From: Congeria kusceri
Taxonomy: Eukaryota; Mollusca; Bivalvia; Myida; Dreissenidae
Length of the DNA stretch: 64,000 nucleotides
Direction: 5' to 3'
Assembly (NCBI GenBank): GCA_027627225.1
Contig: CM051028.1
Span: forward strand, 17,624,701-17,688,700
The translations under genes were made by a program, and so were the position numbers. How positions within the stretch are numbered: position 1 is the stretch's first letter; each line of letters begins with the position of its first letter. Positions 22,313 through 32,800 of this stretch are shown one piece after another. The notes beneath the pieces were generated by a model. The model was not told the DNA's origin, did not search any database, and saw nothing but the letters and a program-made list of their open reading frames with translations.

Positions 22313-23215
22313 CTACTGAGCAACACCTGCAGTATTAGTGAAAACCAAGGGTGCTTCATTTGATTTTAGCAGGTGATGTCGGTTACGTCTGTATAGTCCA
22401 CCATCCTGTGTTTTAACAATGTATGATCTGTCATTGACTTTCTGCTGCACAATAGCAGGTAACCAGCGTTTATCATTCTTAATCCATACACCTTCTCCAA
22501 TGTGTAAAGGCTTGAGAGGAATTGCTGATATGTCAAAATACACTTTTGACCTTTGCTTTGACTGGTGCATTTTATCTTTAATGACCTTTGTATCCGTTAC
22601 CTGAGAGGCAAGTTGCTGGGAGGTTAATGGCAGTGTAGACCTCAGCTGTCAGCTCATTAAGAGTTGTGCTGGGGACTTCCCGCACTGTAGGGGTGAATTA
22701 CGATATTCCAGAAGAACAAGGTAGGGTCTTTCCCAGCATGTTAGGATTTTGTGAATAATGATTTGATTGTTTTGACGGTGACCTCAGCCAAACCATTACC
22801 CGATGACCTGTGGAGGAGGTCATATGCTGGAAGTCATACTGTTTTGCAATTTGTGCAAAACTTTATGCACTGTAGCAGGGGCCATTGTCTGAGTATACAA
22901 TTTCCGGAATACCATGTCGGCTGAAAAACTTTTCAGTTTGTCAATGACAGTGCTTGACTTTGTGTTCTGATGAGTACCTACTTCAAAGCATTTGCTAAAG
23001 GCGTCAACTAACAGTATATACCTTATTGTCCCAGTGAAATAAATACGTGGCACAAATTTGCCATGGTCTGTCAGGTACTTTACTAGGTTGCAGGGGCTCT
23101 TTTGCATTTGAGCACCTATATATGCTCTATGCAAATTGGACATTCCAGTACTTTTGACTTTATGTCTACTGTCATACTGGGCCAAAACATTATTTGTCTT
23201 GCACGCTCTGTGCAT
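22313..23215 (-). pseudogene. Gypsy integrase, core and C-terminal part, broken
   Basis: Two separated open stretches. 22820-23215 holds an integrase core beginning with a short IRYILLVDAFSK segment, followed by a frame change before the next conserved acidic motif. 22313-22570 encodes a C-terminal segment with GVWIKNDKRWLPAIVQQK, similar to the GPY/F-type tail of Gypsy integrases. The intervening sequence is out of frame and has stops. No functional integrase can be read. Confidence 0.75.
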
Positions 23216-24492
23216 TTCTCGACACCTAGGTGTGATTCGTGAATTTTCTCGAGCATGAGAGGTCTGATTTCTCTGGGGATTAATATTCTAGAGCCTTTCA
23301 GGATAAGTCCATTAATCACAGTCAATTCATCTCTGTAATTCCAAAAATCAAGCAATTGTTTGGGGCAATCTGACCGGTCATTAGGCCATCCATCAAGGAT
23401 AACTTTCGAAAGAAGTTGTAATTGAGTGTCTGAACTGGAAGCTGTCCGTACAAGTTCCATCTTTTGATCACTAATTGGCAAATTTGACATGACAAGATGA
23501 ACTTGTGAATCTAGACCATCTGCAATTTCCGGGTATGTGTCAGGAAGGAAATTGCGTGACAGGGTGTCTGCTAAGGGAATTTCTTTTTCTGGGACAAAGA
23601 CCAAATCTATGTAATATTTCTGCAGGTTCAGCAGAATGCGCTGCAAACGAGGGGGTGCAGAGTGCAGGCCTTTTTTCCACATGGCTTGGAGTGGTTTGTG
23701 GTCTGTCTGACATGTAATATGTTTACCATAAACATATTGGTGGAATTTGGTGCATGCAAATAGAATTGCATATAATTCCTTTGTGATTTGTGCATAATTG
23801 ACCTCTGCTGGAGTTAAGGATTTTGAGGCAAAACACACTGGTTTCCCATCTTGTAGAAGTACGGCTCCTAGCCCAAACTTTGAAGCATCTACCTGGAGTG
23901 TTATTTCTTTATTTGGATCAAAATAAGCGAGTACCTGACCAGGGCTCTGACCGATGATGCCTTTAACCTTCTGAAAGGCTTCCTCTTGGGGTTTATCCCA
24001 GCTAAATTCAACGTCCTTAGACAGGAGCTGTCGTAAGGGTGCAGTGATTTCAGAGAGTTTGAGTGCAAACCCCTGTAAGTACGTAACCATGCCTAATATG
24101 GTCTTCAATTCTGCCTTAGAGGTGGGGGCTGACATTTGCTCTATGGCCTTGACCTTTGCTGGGTCTATTTTTAAGCCTTGGGCTGTGATTAAGTGACCAA
24201 AGGAAAGGATTTCAGTTTTACCTATTTCTGTCTTGTCTGGGTTAAACCTAATGCCCATTTCTCGCCATCTCTCCATAAGTCTGAGGAGATTTGCGTCATG
24301 TTCAGCCCTTTCCTTTCCATACACAATTACGTCATCAACAATAGTCTGTACACCAGGGAGGTTCTCTAGACATTGTTCCATTTTTGCACTGAACAGGTCA
24401 TCTGCGTTACAAAACCCATATGGTAACCTGAGGAATCTGTATCTAGCAAAGCAACTGTTGAAAGTTGTCAGGTAAGAGGGTTTTTGTGTCAA
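23116..24492 (-). pseudogene. Gypsy reverse transcriptase (C-terminal part), RNase H and integrase zinc domain
   Basis: The longest open frame of the element (458 codons). In order: the RT palm with RLPYGFCNAD and the catalytic box IVDDVIVYG, the thumb/connection, RNase H with TLQVDASKFGLGAVL, a conserved KELYAILFA and TDHKPLQ, then the integrase zinc-binding HHCC region (HESHLG...CPIC). The N-terminal part of RT lies in another frame (24489-24720), separated by a frameshift, so the product is incomplete. Confidence 0.9.
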
Positions 24493-25178
24493 TTTATAGA
24501 CCAGTAACCGCTACGAGCGTCAAGTTTAGAGAAAACTGTCGCATTTGTCAACTCTGGCAATATGTCATCTAATGTTTTGTTTGGGTAGTGCGGTCTCTTG
24601 ATAGCGTTATTTAAATCCTTCGGGTCGAGGCATACCCGTAATGAACTGTTAGATTTCTCAATCGTGACCAAGCTGTTTACCCAGTCGGTGGGTGTTGTGA
24701 CTTTGCATATGGTGCCATTTTATTCCATTCTGTCTAGTTCTGCCTTAAGTTTGTCTCTTATGGTGACAGGAACTTTTCGTGGAGGGTGTACAACTGGTGT
24801 GACATTGTCACGCAAGTGAATTTCGCATTCACCTGGTAGTTTACCTACCCCTGTAAATACGTCTGTGTATCTACTGATAGCTTCTTCCTTGGTCAGGAAT
24901 GTTTTGCAGCTAGTAGCAAAAACTAACTTAATCAAGTTAAGTTTCAGACATGTTTGCTCTCCTAGAATGGGGCTTGAGCTTCTATCAACATAGAAATCCT
25001 CATTGACTGTTTGACTCTTATGTGTACAAGGCAAGTTAATGAAACTATCTACCTTAAGTGGTTGATTATTGTCTGCAGTCAAGCGTTTCTGTGTTGAACG
25101 CAATGGATCAGTTTTACCTAACGACTTAAATATGGACCTTGGCAGGACGTTAACCTGTGCGCCTGTGTCAATTTTCAT
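24489..25178 (-). pseudogene. Gypsy aspartic protease and N-terminal reverse transcriptase, interrupted
   Basis: 25178-24720 starts at the protease active-site motif (M)KIDTGAQVNVLPRS and runs into the protease-RT linker. An in-frame stop at 24722-24720 breaks it; the same frame resumes to 24489 with the RT fingers (SSLRVCLDPKDLNNAI, KLDARSGYW). A frameshift then separates it from the palm. The protease frame starts four bases before the gag stop, a -1 relation that is normal for gag-pol expression. Confidence 0.85.
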
Positions 25179-26081
25179 TTGGATTGAAGTGTTGCAAATT
25201 GTGAATTGAGCAAACGCTTGATTTTAATTTCATCATGCTGTACTGTGTTTATGTAGTAAGTTTCATCAAAGTGTGAGTTCAAATCAAGATCGGTAGTGTT
25301 TTCCTCATTGACATTCCTGCGGGTGTGCTGCAGCTTTTTCTTACACACTTTAGCAAAATGATTTAGTTTGAAACAGAACAAACAAGTTTTTCCTTGTGCG
25401 GGGCACACTAAGTCTCTGGAATGGCTAGTTTCACAATTGTTGCATGGTCTGATGTGTCCTGGTGGTGCTGATGCGGTCGCTGTAAATGGTCTGCCTGAAC
25501 GAGCCTGCTGTCGTGTAGATTGCATATGTTGCCTCAGAACGTGGACGGATTGGGCATGGTCGCTTATGTCATTGAGCTGCGATTGGTTCACCTCATGTGT
25601 ACGACAAATGTCCATGCACGTGTCGAGTGTCAGATTTGATCCCTCGTTGATCAGCTTCTCTCTGATTTTGGCGAAATGAATGCCGAACACAATGTGGTCC
25701 CGGATCATCTCTTCCGTTATCACATCCGGATAACCACAGTCCTTTATTAAACATTTGAGTTATGTAACAAAATCTTCAAATGATTCCCCGTCGTGTTGGA
25801 TTCGTGATTTAAATTTGTATCTGGAGTAAATGTGGTTCACTTGCGGTGCACAATATGCCTCGAAACCGTTGTAGTCAGTTGTGAGCTCTTGTCGCACTTC
25901 TTCGCTGACTGTCCAGGTGGAGAATATTTGTCGTCCTTTTTCGCCGACGACCCAGAGCGTGCACAAGGTAGTTGCACTTGGCTTCCTCGGACTTCTTCTC
26001 TACGGGACCTCCGAACATGAACTGACAATGTTCTTTAAATCGCTTGAATGCACTTGGCAAGTCCTTGGAATCCCAGTCCAT
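25175..26081 (-). pseudogene. Gypsy gag with zinc knuckle, interrupted
   Basis: The start is probably at 26081 (MDWDSKDLPSAFKRFKEH, capsid-like). The frame shifts near 25940 and has a stop at about 25758. The last part (25723-25175) includes the DHIVFGI capsid segment and a CLFCFKLNHFAKVC CCHC-type knuckle preceded by a second Cys cluster (CNNCETSHSRDLVC). It acts as RNA-binding coat protein in intact relatives. Confidence 0.8.
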
Positions 26082-26148
26082 TTTTGGGTTAGACTATGTA
26101 TCCATCGTTTTAAAATGGATATTTATCAAAATTATATCCCAAAACATT

Positions 26149-26164
26149 GCGTCTTCTGACACCA
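26149..26164 (-). promoter_or_regulatory. Primer binding site, tRNA-Leu-like
   Basis: The plus strand CTTCTGACACCA immediately before the 5' LTR equals the 3' end of a tRNA with CCA. I recall this end as typical of metazoan tRNA-Leu. The position directly inside the LTR fits a first-strand priming site. Confidence 0.75.
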
Positions 26165-26338
26165 TGTTTTATAATGGTTTGGTTTATAACAAGAGAGATG
26201 TTGATTCTATTGTTTATTTACTAACACTGCTCTAACATAGGAGTATCAGAGTGGTCAGTTACAGTGGGCGGTGCTTATAAGTTGTAGCAATACAGGTATT
26301 AAGCTCTTATTGGCTAGCCTGCATAGGAATATGAAACA
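26165..26338 (-). repeat. 5' LTR of the Gypsy element
   Basis: 174 bp, starts TGTTTTATAATGG and ends ATATGAAACA. About 12 substitutions and no indels against the 3' LTR. Confidence 0.92.
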
Positions 26339-26343
26339 ACATG
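26339..26343. repeat. Target-site duplication ACATG, right copy
   Basis: Exact copy of 21590-21594. Confidence 0.85.
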
Positions 26344-27510
26344 CACCTGTTTTTTTTTGTATCGTGCTGTACGTGTTGTTTTGTACGTAATGTAGTAAGA
26401 ACATGCACGCATCGTTTCAGCGTAACCCATAACCAGACGGAGATCTAAAAATGCGTTGTGCAAGAAAATAACATTAATGCATCTTGTTATTTAAATACCA
26501 TTCGTCAACTAAAAATACTGCGTTGTTCTCATATAAAGTGATCATAAACACAACTTTTTAGCATTGTTTTGTTCGTTAGTTTCCTGGCAATAAATGGTAT
26601 AATGGATTAAATATGAAAAATGTATCAATCAACGCTGTTATGCAAAGTATAACGGTCTGCTGGTGTTGTTTGTTTTAATCAAGAAGTAAGCATAATGCTC
26701 AGAGGAAAGAATTACATGCAGGTTGGGTTTCCAATCACCAACATTTAAAAATTTAATTGGTGGGGTGTAACCGTATATTTGTGTGTTGAAAAAATATTTG
26801 ATTGTAAACAATGTAAACTATGTTGGTAATTTAGCAAAACATAAGTCAGTATTTTCGCCGTATTATTTAATATTTCTTAATGGTTGATTTTGTTGAACAT
26901 TATAATTGTCCATAGTGTTGTTGCCATTGATATGTGAATAATTTAGACTGAAAAAATACTGGAGCGCCTTGTCACGTTGAAAGCGAATAAGTGAACATTT
27001 TCGGTCGTGTTATTTCGAATATCTATTTTTATTGTTGCTAGTATTCATTTTCAACTAGAATGTCAATTTTGTAAGCAAAGGTAATGAACCAATCATATTT
27101 ATGGATCATTTTGACAATGTAATGCAATATACTACTATGTATGCAAAATTTTACTGTTAGTTATTATTTGCAATGTTATTTAACAAACAGTGGTAATTGT
27201 GCATATTTATCTTTACGTTTAAAGTGTTGATAACGTTTTTAGTTGGTAGATGCACAGCGGCAGAATTGCAGGGAAAATTTCGCTATCTTGGTCAATTTTT
27301 GTCTGTTTTTGGTCAAGTTGTTTTCAAAATAAATCTTACATTCTGAGGGGAATTTTAAGGTAAGTCTTTTTTTCAATATAAAGCTTATATTCTGAGGGGA
27401 ATTTAAAGGTAAATATAGCTTAGCGGGGAAAAGTTTTGAAGGAGGGGAATGGGGCCGAATTTCAGCACAATGAAATCATGGTAGTGCTTCCATAGTGGAG
27501 ATGTTATGCT
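26344..27510. other. Spacer, no gene seen
   Basis: AT-rich sequence with no coding signal. A 25-base phrase with ATTCTGAGGGGAATTT is repeated at about 27340 and 27390, a short local duplication. Confidence 0.5.
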
Positions 27511-27782
27511 AAGGGATCATATTATTTTCGGTTTTGCCGGTCTGAGACCCATTGGGTTTGAAAAAGACTGATTGAAATGACAAGCAATCAGTCCGATCAT
27601 TTTCTTAACTTTCTCCAGTCACTATAAATATCTTGATAATGCCACGATTTCAATACACAATACCCACATTTTTTGGCCCCAATGCTCTGTAGGTGCGAAA
27701 GCCAGATCATTGATGCGTGATAGACCGCAGTCGTGTCACAAACGATCAGACCGATTCACTTTTCAGAAAAATATGATCCCTG
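27511..27782. mobile_element. Short hAT-type non-autonomous element
   Basis: The ends are AAGGGATCATATT on the left and, reverse complemented, CAGGGATCATATT on the right. GTTATGCT flanks both sides (27503-27510 and 27783-27790), an 8-bp target duplication; the next base also matches. 8-bp duplications and a CAGGG terminus are hAT traits. The 272-bp body is non-coding and contains ACCGGCAAAACCG-like inverted segments near each end. Confidence 0.7.
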
Positions 27783-28130
27783 GTTATGCTACTAAATTTA
27801 TGAAACATTGTTAAGAAATAAATTCATTTTACAGGTACATAGACTTAAAAGTAGCAGCAGAAATTTATTTGTTGCAGTATGCATCATACAAGGAAAATGT
27901 TACCACATAACATGAATTTTTTTCAACAAGATTAGAACATGAAATACTAATATTTTATTGTTGTTGCAGTTAGCTCTTTGTAGTAGTTTTCAAGCCCCAG
28001 GTGTATTTGGGTTACATAATTATGACAGTTTTTTTGTTAAGTGATTTGCGAATATATGCCCTTTTCTGTGAAATTGTGCATAATGCATTGTAAGACCCGA
28101 ACATTGTGAAAATATTTGTTATCATTAAAA

Positions 28131-29194
28131 TAGGGGTGCAACGATATACCCGTATATCGCAATACATGCTATTGAAATATCGTATCGCAATACGGTTTTG
28201 CTGTACCGCAATATGTATAGAAACTTTATGTACAAAACACCATTTAACAAAATAATTAGTAATTACAATACCCTATACACGAATGTTAATCCAACTTGAA
28301 AGTAAATATTCATGTTAATATTCAATAAGTTTTCCCTCGTAACACAGTTACCATTTTAATTCCAATACATGTTTATTTCATCACATGATTTAAATCTCCA
28401 ATTTATCCACTGCAGGAAAACAATTTTCAGATTTTTTGACACCCTTGACATTTCCCATAGAACACTTAACTCATTAATGCTCTATCGACAGTGCTTGTGT
28501 TGTTCAGGTACAGTAGTATTGATTGATTCTTTTGTCAGTGTGTTACTAGCTTACTACAAACTGCTAGACAATGGCCCAGTTCCACAGTCACATCAAAGAC
28601 TTTTGAAGTCAAACCTTTGCTGCTAACAGCTTTGCAGATTTGGAAACCCAGCTAATTGATGACTTCACACTGTCAATATTCTTAGTTTTAACAGGTGTTA
28701 CCCATGTTTGTAACAGATTTTATTGTTTGTTCAAATTGGAAAAAAAATGCATGGTAATTAAATGCACATGTTTTATTGATAAAAAAACTATGAATTAATT
28801 ACAAACAAAATATAATGAATATAATTATTAAAAATGCCTATATTTCTGAAAGAGTATCATTTAAATACAATGTTACAAAGTTAACTTCCCTTCGTATCAA
28901 GTGATTAAAATATGAAATTAAGAATGTTGGTGATTATAACATACTATTCACTTATTTAAGATATGTTCGAAGTTCGGCAACGGACAAATAATCTTTTTTG
29001 TGTAGTTACCTGTTTTACTGTATGTAAGATACCAAACTGTAAAATTGTGTTAATACATGTACTAGATGTAAATTATAGGTGCTATTGTGTGTATCTATTA
29101 ATTTCCTCTTGATGTACTCAATACGTATTGCAATACGGGTTTAATGTATCGCAATATATCGCAATCCGGGTTTTGCCGTATTGTTGCACCCCTA
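28131..29194. mobile_element. hAT-type non-autonomous element, 1.06 kb
   Basis: The left end is TAGGGGTGCAACGATATAC, the right end GTATTGTTGCACCCCTA. CATTAAAA is repeated exactly at 28123-28130 and 29195-29202. TAGGGGTGCAACG with an 8-bp duplication is a well-known hAT signature. Subterminal ATATCGCAATACG-type motifs occur at both ends in inverted orientation. No transposase frame is present inside. Confidence 0.85.
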
Positions 29195-29645
29195 CATTAA
29201 AAAAGATCAATATAAACTTGTATCAAAATTCAAATAATAACTTGTGATTTTCTTGTATTTAATCAAATTTAAAATACAAAACACATGATCAATGCAATTT
29301 AAACACTCATACGACCATTAAATATTTAAAAGATTTCATAATTTTTATCCACTTTTCCATTTGTGAATTTAGGCCAAACGATTGTGAAAAAGTATAATTT
29401 TTGGCTTTGTGAATGGTACCGATTATTGGCACAAAAAAACGCTGTATGAGCTCCCTAAATATAATACTTTCAACTTTGAAATTGAACATTTAATTTAAGT
29501 TAGAAGTTTATAAGTTGGAAAGATGACCAGATTCAACAATTCAAGTCAACCTTTTTATTTAGTCTGTAAGTTCCATTAGCTGTTTGCCATGAGTATAAAT
29601 CTATCACCATTATCTTTCGTTATTATTAATTTCAGAAAAAGCCCC

Positions 29646-29685
29646 ATGAAAATTGCAAAATACTAAAGACACGTTGATGAGGTGA
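29646..29685 (+). promoter_or_regulatory. Two short upstream ORFs before the Rab start
   Basis: Downstream of a likely 5' UTR acceptor (TTAATTTCAG, ending at 29635), ATG at 29646 opens six codons ending TAA at 29666, and ATG at 29677 opens two codons ending TGA. Both precede the Rab ATG at 29704 and could lower its translation. Whether the transcript includes them is inferred from the acceptor. Confidence 0.35.
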
Positions 29686-29703
29686 AGTCTCATTTGTGAC
29701 AAG

Positions 29704-29830
29704 ATGATTTCGAAGCGATATGACCACCTCCTTCGCTTGCTTCTTGTGGGAGAGACGGGGGTTGGGAAGACTTGTTTGCTATGCAGATTTTATTCGGACG
29801 ATTTCATTTCATCACATATTTCAACAATAG
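29704..29830 (+). CDS. Rab15-like gene, coding exon 1 (P-loop, switch I)
   Basis: Starts [20 protein letters not shown]. The donor ATAG|GTAAAC leaves phase 1. The frame beyond 29830 is intron. Confidence 0.93.
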
Positions 29831-32800
29831 GTAAACTTATACGTCTGACTGCTTTAATACACCCTCTTGCTTATCTGTTTTTCTTCTTTGTTTTTTTCAT
29901 ATTAATAACAATTAATTTGTCTGTCTTTCAATTGTAAATATAGGATTTTGTCCATATACCCGTATCAGATTTCAATTCATTAGTAGATCTGTAACACTAT
30001 GCATAAGTCGTTAAGACACGATGAAAACTTAAATGGTAATTAGCTTAAACCTTTCTTATGACCATGTTGTAGGTAGATGAATAAATGTGGCGCATCGTGA
30101 GAAAACCGGTCTTAATGCATGTGCGTAAAGTGTCATCCCGGATTAGCAGTCTGCACAGGCTAATCCGGGACGGCACTTTCCGCTTTTATGGTATTTTCTG
30201 TTTCAAGGAAGTCTCTTCTAACCATAAATCTATTTTAGGCGGAAAGTGCCGTCCTGGATCAGCCTGTGCGGACTGCGCAGGCTGATCCTGGACGACACTT
30301 TACGCACATGCATTAGAACCGGTTTTCTCACGGCGCGCCACACATGTTTTATGTTTTCTTGTTTATATTACTGATTTCATGATTATTGCACATTTGTAGA
30401 TCAGAGCATATAATATTTCATATGAGGCATGTCGTGGGAAAACCAGACTTAATGCATGTGCGTAAAGTGTCGTTTCGGATCAGTCTGTGCAGTTTGCACA
30501 GGCTGATCCAGGACGACCCTTTCCGCCTACAGTGGATTTATGTTTAGAAAATTGAAACAAAAAATACCATAAAAGCGGAAAGTGCCGTCCTGGATTAGCC
30601 TGTGCGGACTGCACAGACTAATCCAGGCAAAACTTTACGCACATGCATTAAGACCGGTTTTCCCACAACACGCCTCATATAAAGTTTTTTTCAGATTTAG
30701 TATGCACGTTGAGACAAGTATTATACCAATATTTTGTAAATTTTATGTTTTGCCTGTTTTGCCCTTCAGGTATCGACTTCAAGATGAAGATGATTGACAT
30801 TGATGGCCAGACTGTGAAGGTCCAAGTCTGGTAAGAAAATCAGTTTTGGATAGCCTAGGTTCAAGTGTGGTAAGAAAATCAGTTTTGGATAGCCTAGGTT
30901 CAAGTGTGGTAAGAAAATCAGTTTTTGATAGTCTATGTTCAAGTCTGGTAAGAAAATCAGTTTTAGATAGTCTATGTTCAAGTCTGGTAAGAAAATCAGT
31001 TTTAGATAGTCTAGGTCCAAGTCTGGTAAGAAATCAGTTTAACATAGTCTGTGTGTAAGTATAGGAATATAGTTCAGCTTGTAGTAAAATGCAGGTCAAG
31101 ATAGTTTATGTTCAAGATTGTTAACCAGTAGTGTAAGTTTAAGTCTGGCAAGAAAACCAGTCGCAGATAGACTAGGTGTTGTCTGGCAAGAAAACCAGTC
31201 GCAGATAGACTAGGTGTTGTCTGGCAAGAAAACCAGTCGCAGATAGACAAGGTGTTGTCTGGCAAGAAAACCAGTCGCAGATAGACTAGGTGTTGTCTGG
31301 CAAGAAAACCAGTCGCAGATAGACTATGTGTTGTCTGGCAAGAAAACCAGTCGCAGATAGACTAGGTGTTGTCTGGCAAGAAAACCAGTCGCAGATAGAC
31401 TAGGTGTTGTCTGGCAAGAAAACCAGTCGCAGATAGACTAGGTGTTGTCTGGCAAGAAAACCAGTCGCAGATAGACAAGGTGTTGTCTGGCAAGAAAACC
31501 AGTCGCAGATAGACTAGGTGTTGTCTGGCAAGAAAACCAGTCGCAGATAGACTAGGTGTTGTCTGGCAAGAAAACCAGTCGCAGATAGACTAGGTGTTGT
31601 CTGGCAAGAAAACCAGTCGCAGATAGACTAGGTTTTGTCTGGTAAGAAAACCTTTTAAAGATGGTCAAGCTTCAAGTGTGGTGATATAGTCTGTGGTTAA
31701 GTCTGGTCATATAGTCTAGGTTTGAGTGTGGTGATATTCACTGATAAAACTTGTTAAAGATTATTAGATAGTTTAGACTCAAGTGTGGAAAGGAGTCTAG
31801 TTCAAAATAGTCTAGGATAAAGTCTTGTAAGGTAACTAGTTTAAGATGGTTTCTAACTTGTCTAAGGAAGTCCATATTTACTTGTAGATAACCTATGTTC
31901 AATTTTTGTTGATAAAATAAAAAAAAAATAAGATGGTAAAATTTCTAGTGAAGTAAGATAAAGATAGTAGTCTATGTTCAGGTTTTGTAAGATACGAGTG
32001 GTAAAGGTGCCAGGATACTGGTAGTTATTTTCAGACAGTCAAGTTTAGGTTTAGTATATTGTTTAGGTTCAAGATTTACCAATTGATAGAAGCTCCAGTA
32101 TGGTTAGACAGTCAAGGTTCAGGTATGTTCAGATAATGTATTGCCTGCGTAAAAATTGAGGAATACAATCATTAAAATTAATTATTACTTAATTGCTTAT
32201 GCATGCTCTGGACAACAACAACATGTTTCAAAATTGTATTTACACTTAACTGGAACAAAAACTTATCATTTAACAAGTAATTATAGACACATTTTCCTAA
32301 GAGCTCACTGTAAGAGTTTTTATATGTAGAATTTTATGAAATGTTTTTTATTCCCCCGGCATCTTGATGCAGGGGGCATACAGTGATTTTCCTGTCTGTC
32401 CGTGATTTTTTCCGTCGGTACGAGGTTAACAAGATTTTACCATTCGGTGTAGTACCAACACTGCTTACTACAACCATTGGATACTAACACAGTTGTTTCT
32501 TGTGACCATTCCTAATCCCCCCATATCACCCAACCTCTCTTTGACCTTGACCTAATTTGGACTAGATTTTACCATTACATCAAGCACCAACACCGCGTAA
32601 GGCAACGCTTGGATGCTTACACAGTTGGTACTTATGACATTCCTAATTCACCAATATTATCCAATCTCACTTAGACCTTGACCTAATATGGACTATCTAA
32701 TAAGTCAAATTGCCTGTCCAGCACAGACTAGGGGCATGTGAGTTTATCAAGCACAGCGTCTTGTTCATTATGACATTGTGAAGATAAACTATTAAATTGT

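Larger units (their letters stand above)
21595..26338 (-). mobile_element. Ty3/Gypsy LTR retrotransposon, degenerate
   Basis: A 4.74-kb element in minus orientation with two 174-bp LTRs (TGTTTTA...GAAACA on the plus strand) flanked by ACATG. The order in its own direction is gag with a zinc knuckle, protease, reverse transcriptase, RNase H, integrase: the Gypsy order. A primer binding site adjoins the right-hand (5') LTR, and an A/G-rich tract (AAAAAGGTAGA) adjoins the 3' LTR. LTRs differ at about 12 of 174 positions by eye. Frames are interrupted by stops and frameshifts in gag, reverse transcriptase and integrase, so it is not autonomous. It is short for a Gypsy element, as expected from the small LTRs and some internal loss. 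Confidence 0.92.

Noticed and set aside
30846..31265. Leu/Pro/Asp-repeat and Ser/Leu/Val-repeat frames on both strands
   Set aside because: Frames through the splice-donor minisatellites in Rab intron 2.
31142..31650. CRISPR-like array (regular near-identical units)
   Set aside because: Units are contiguous with no variable spacers, in a eukaryotic intron.
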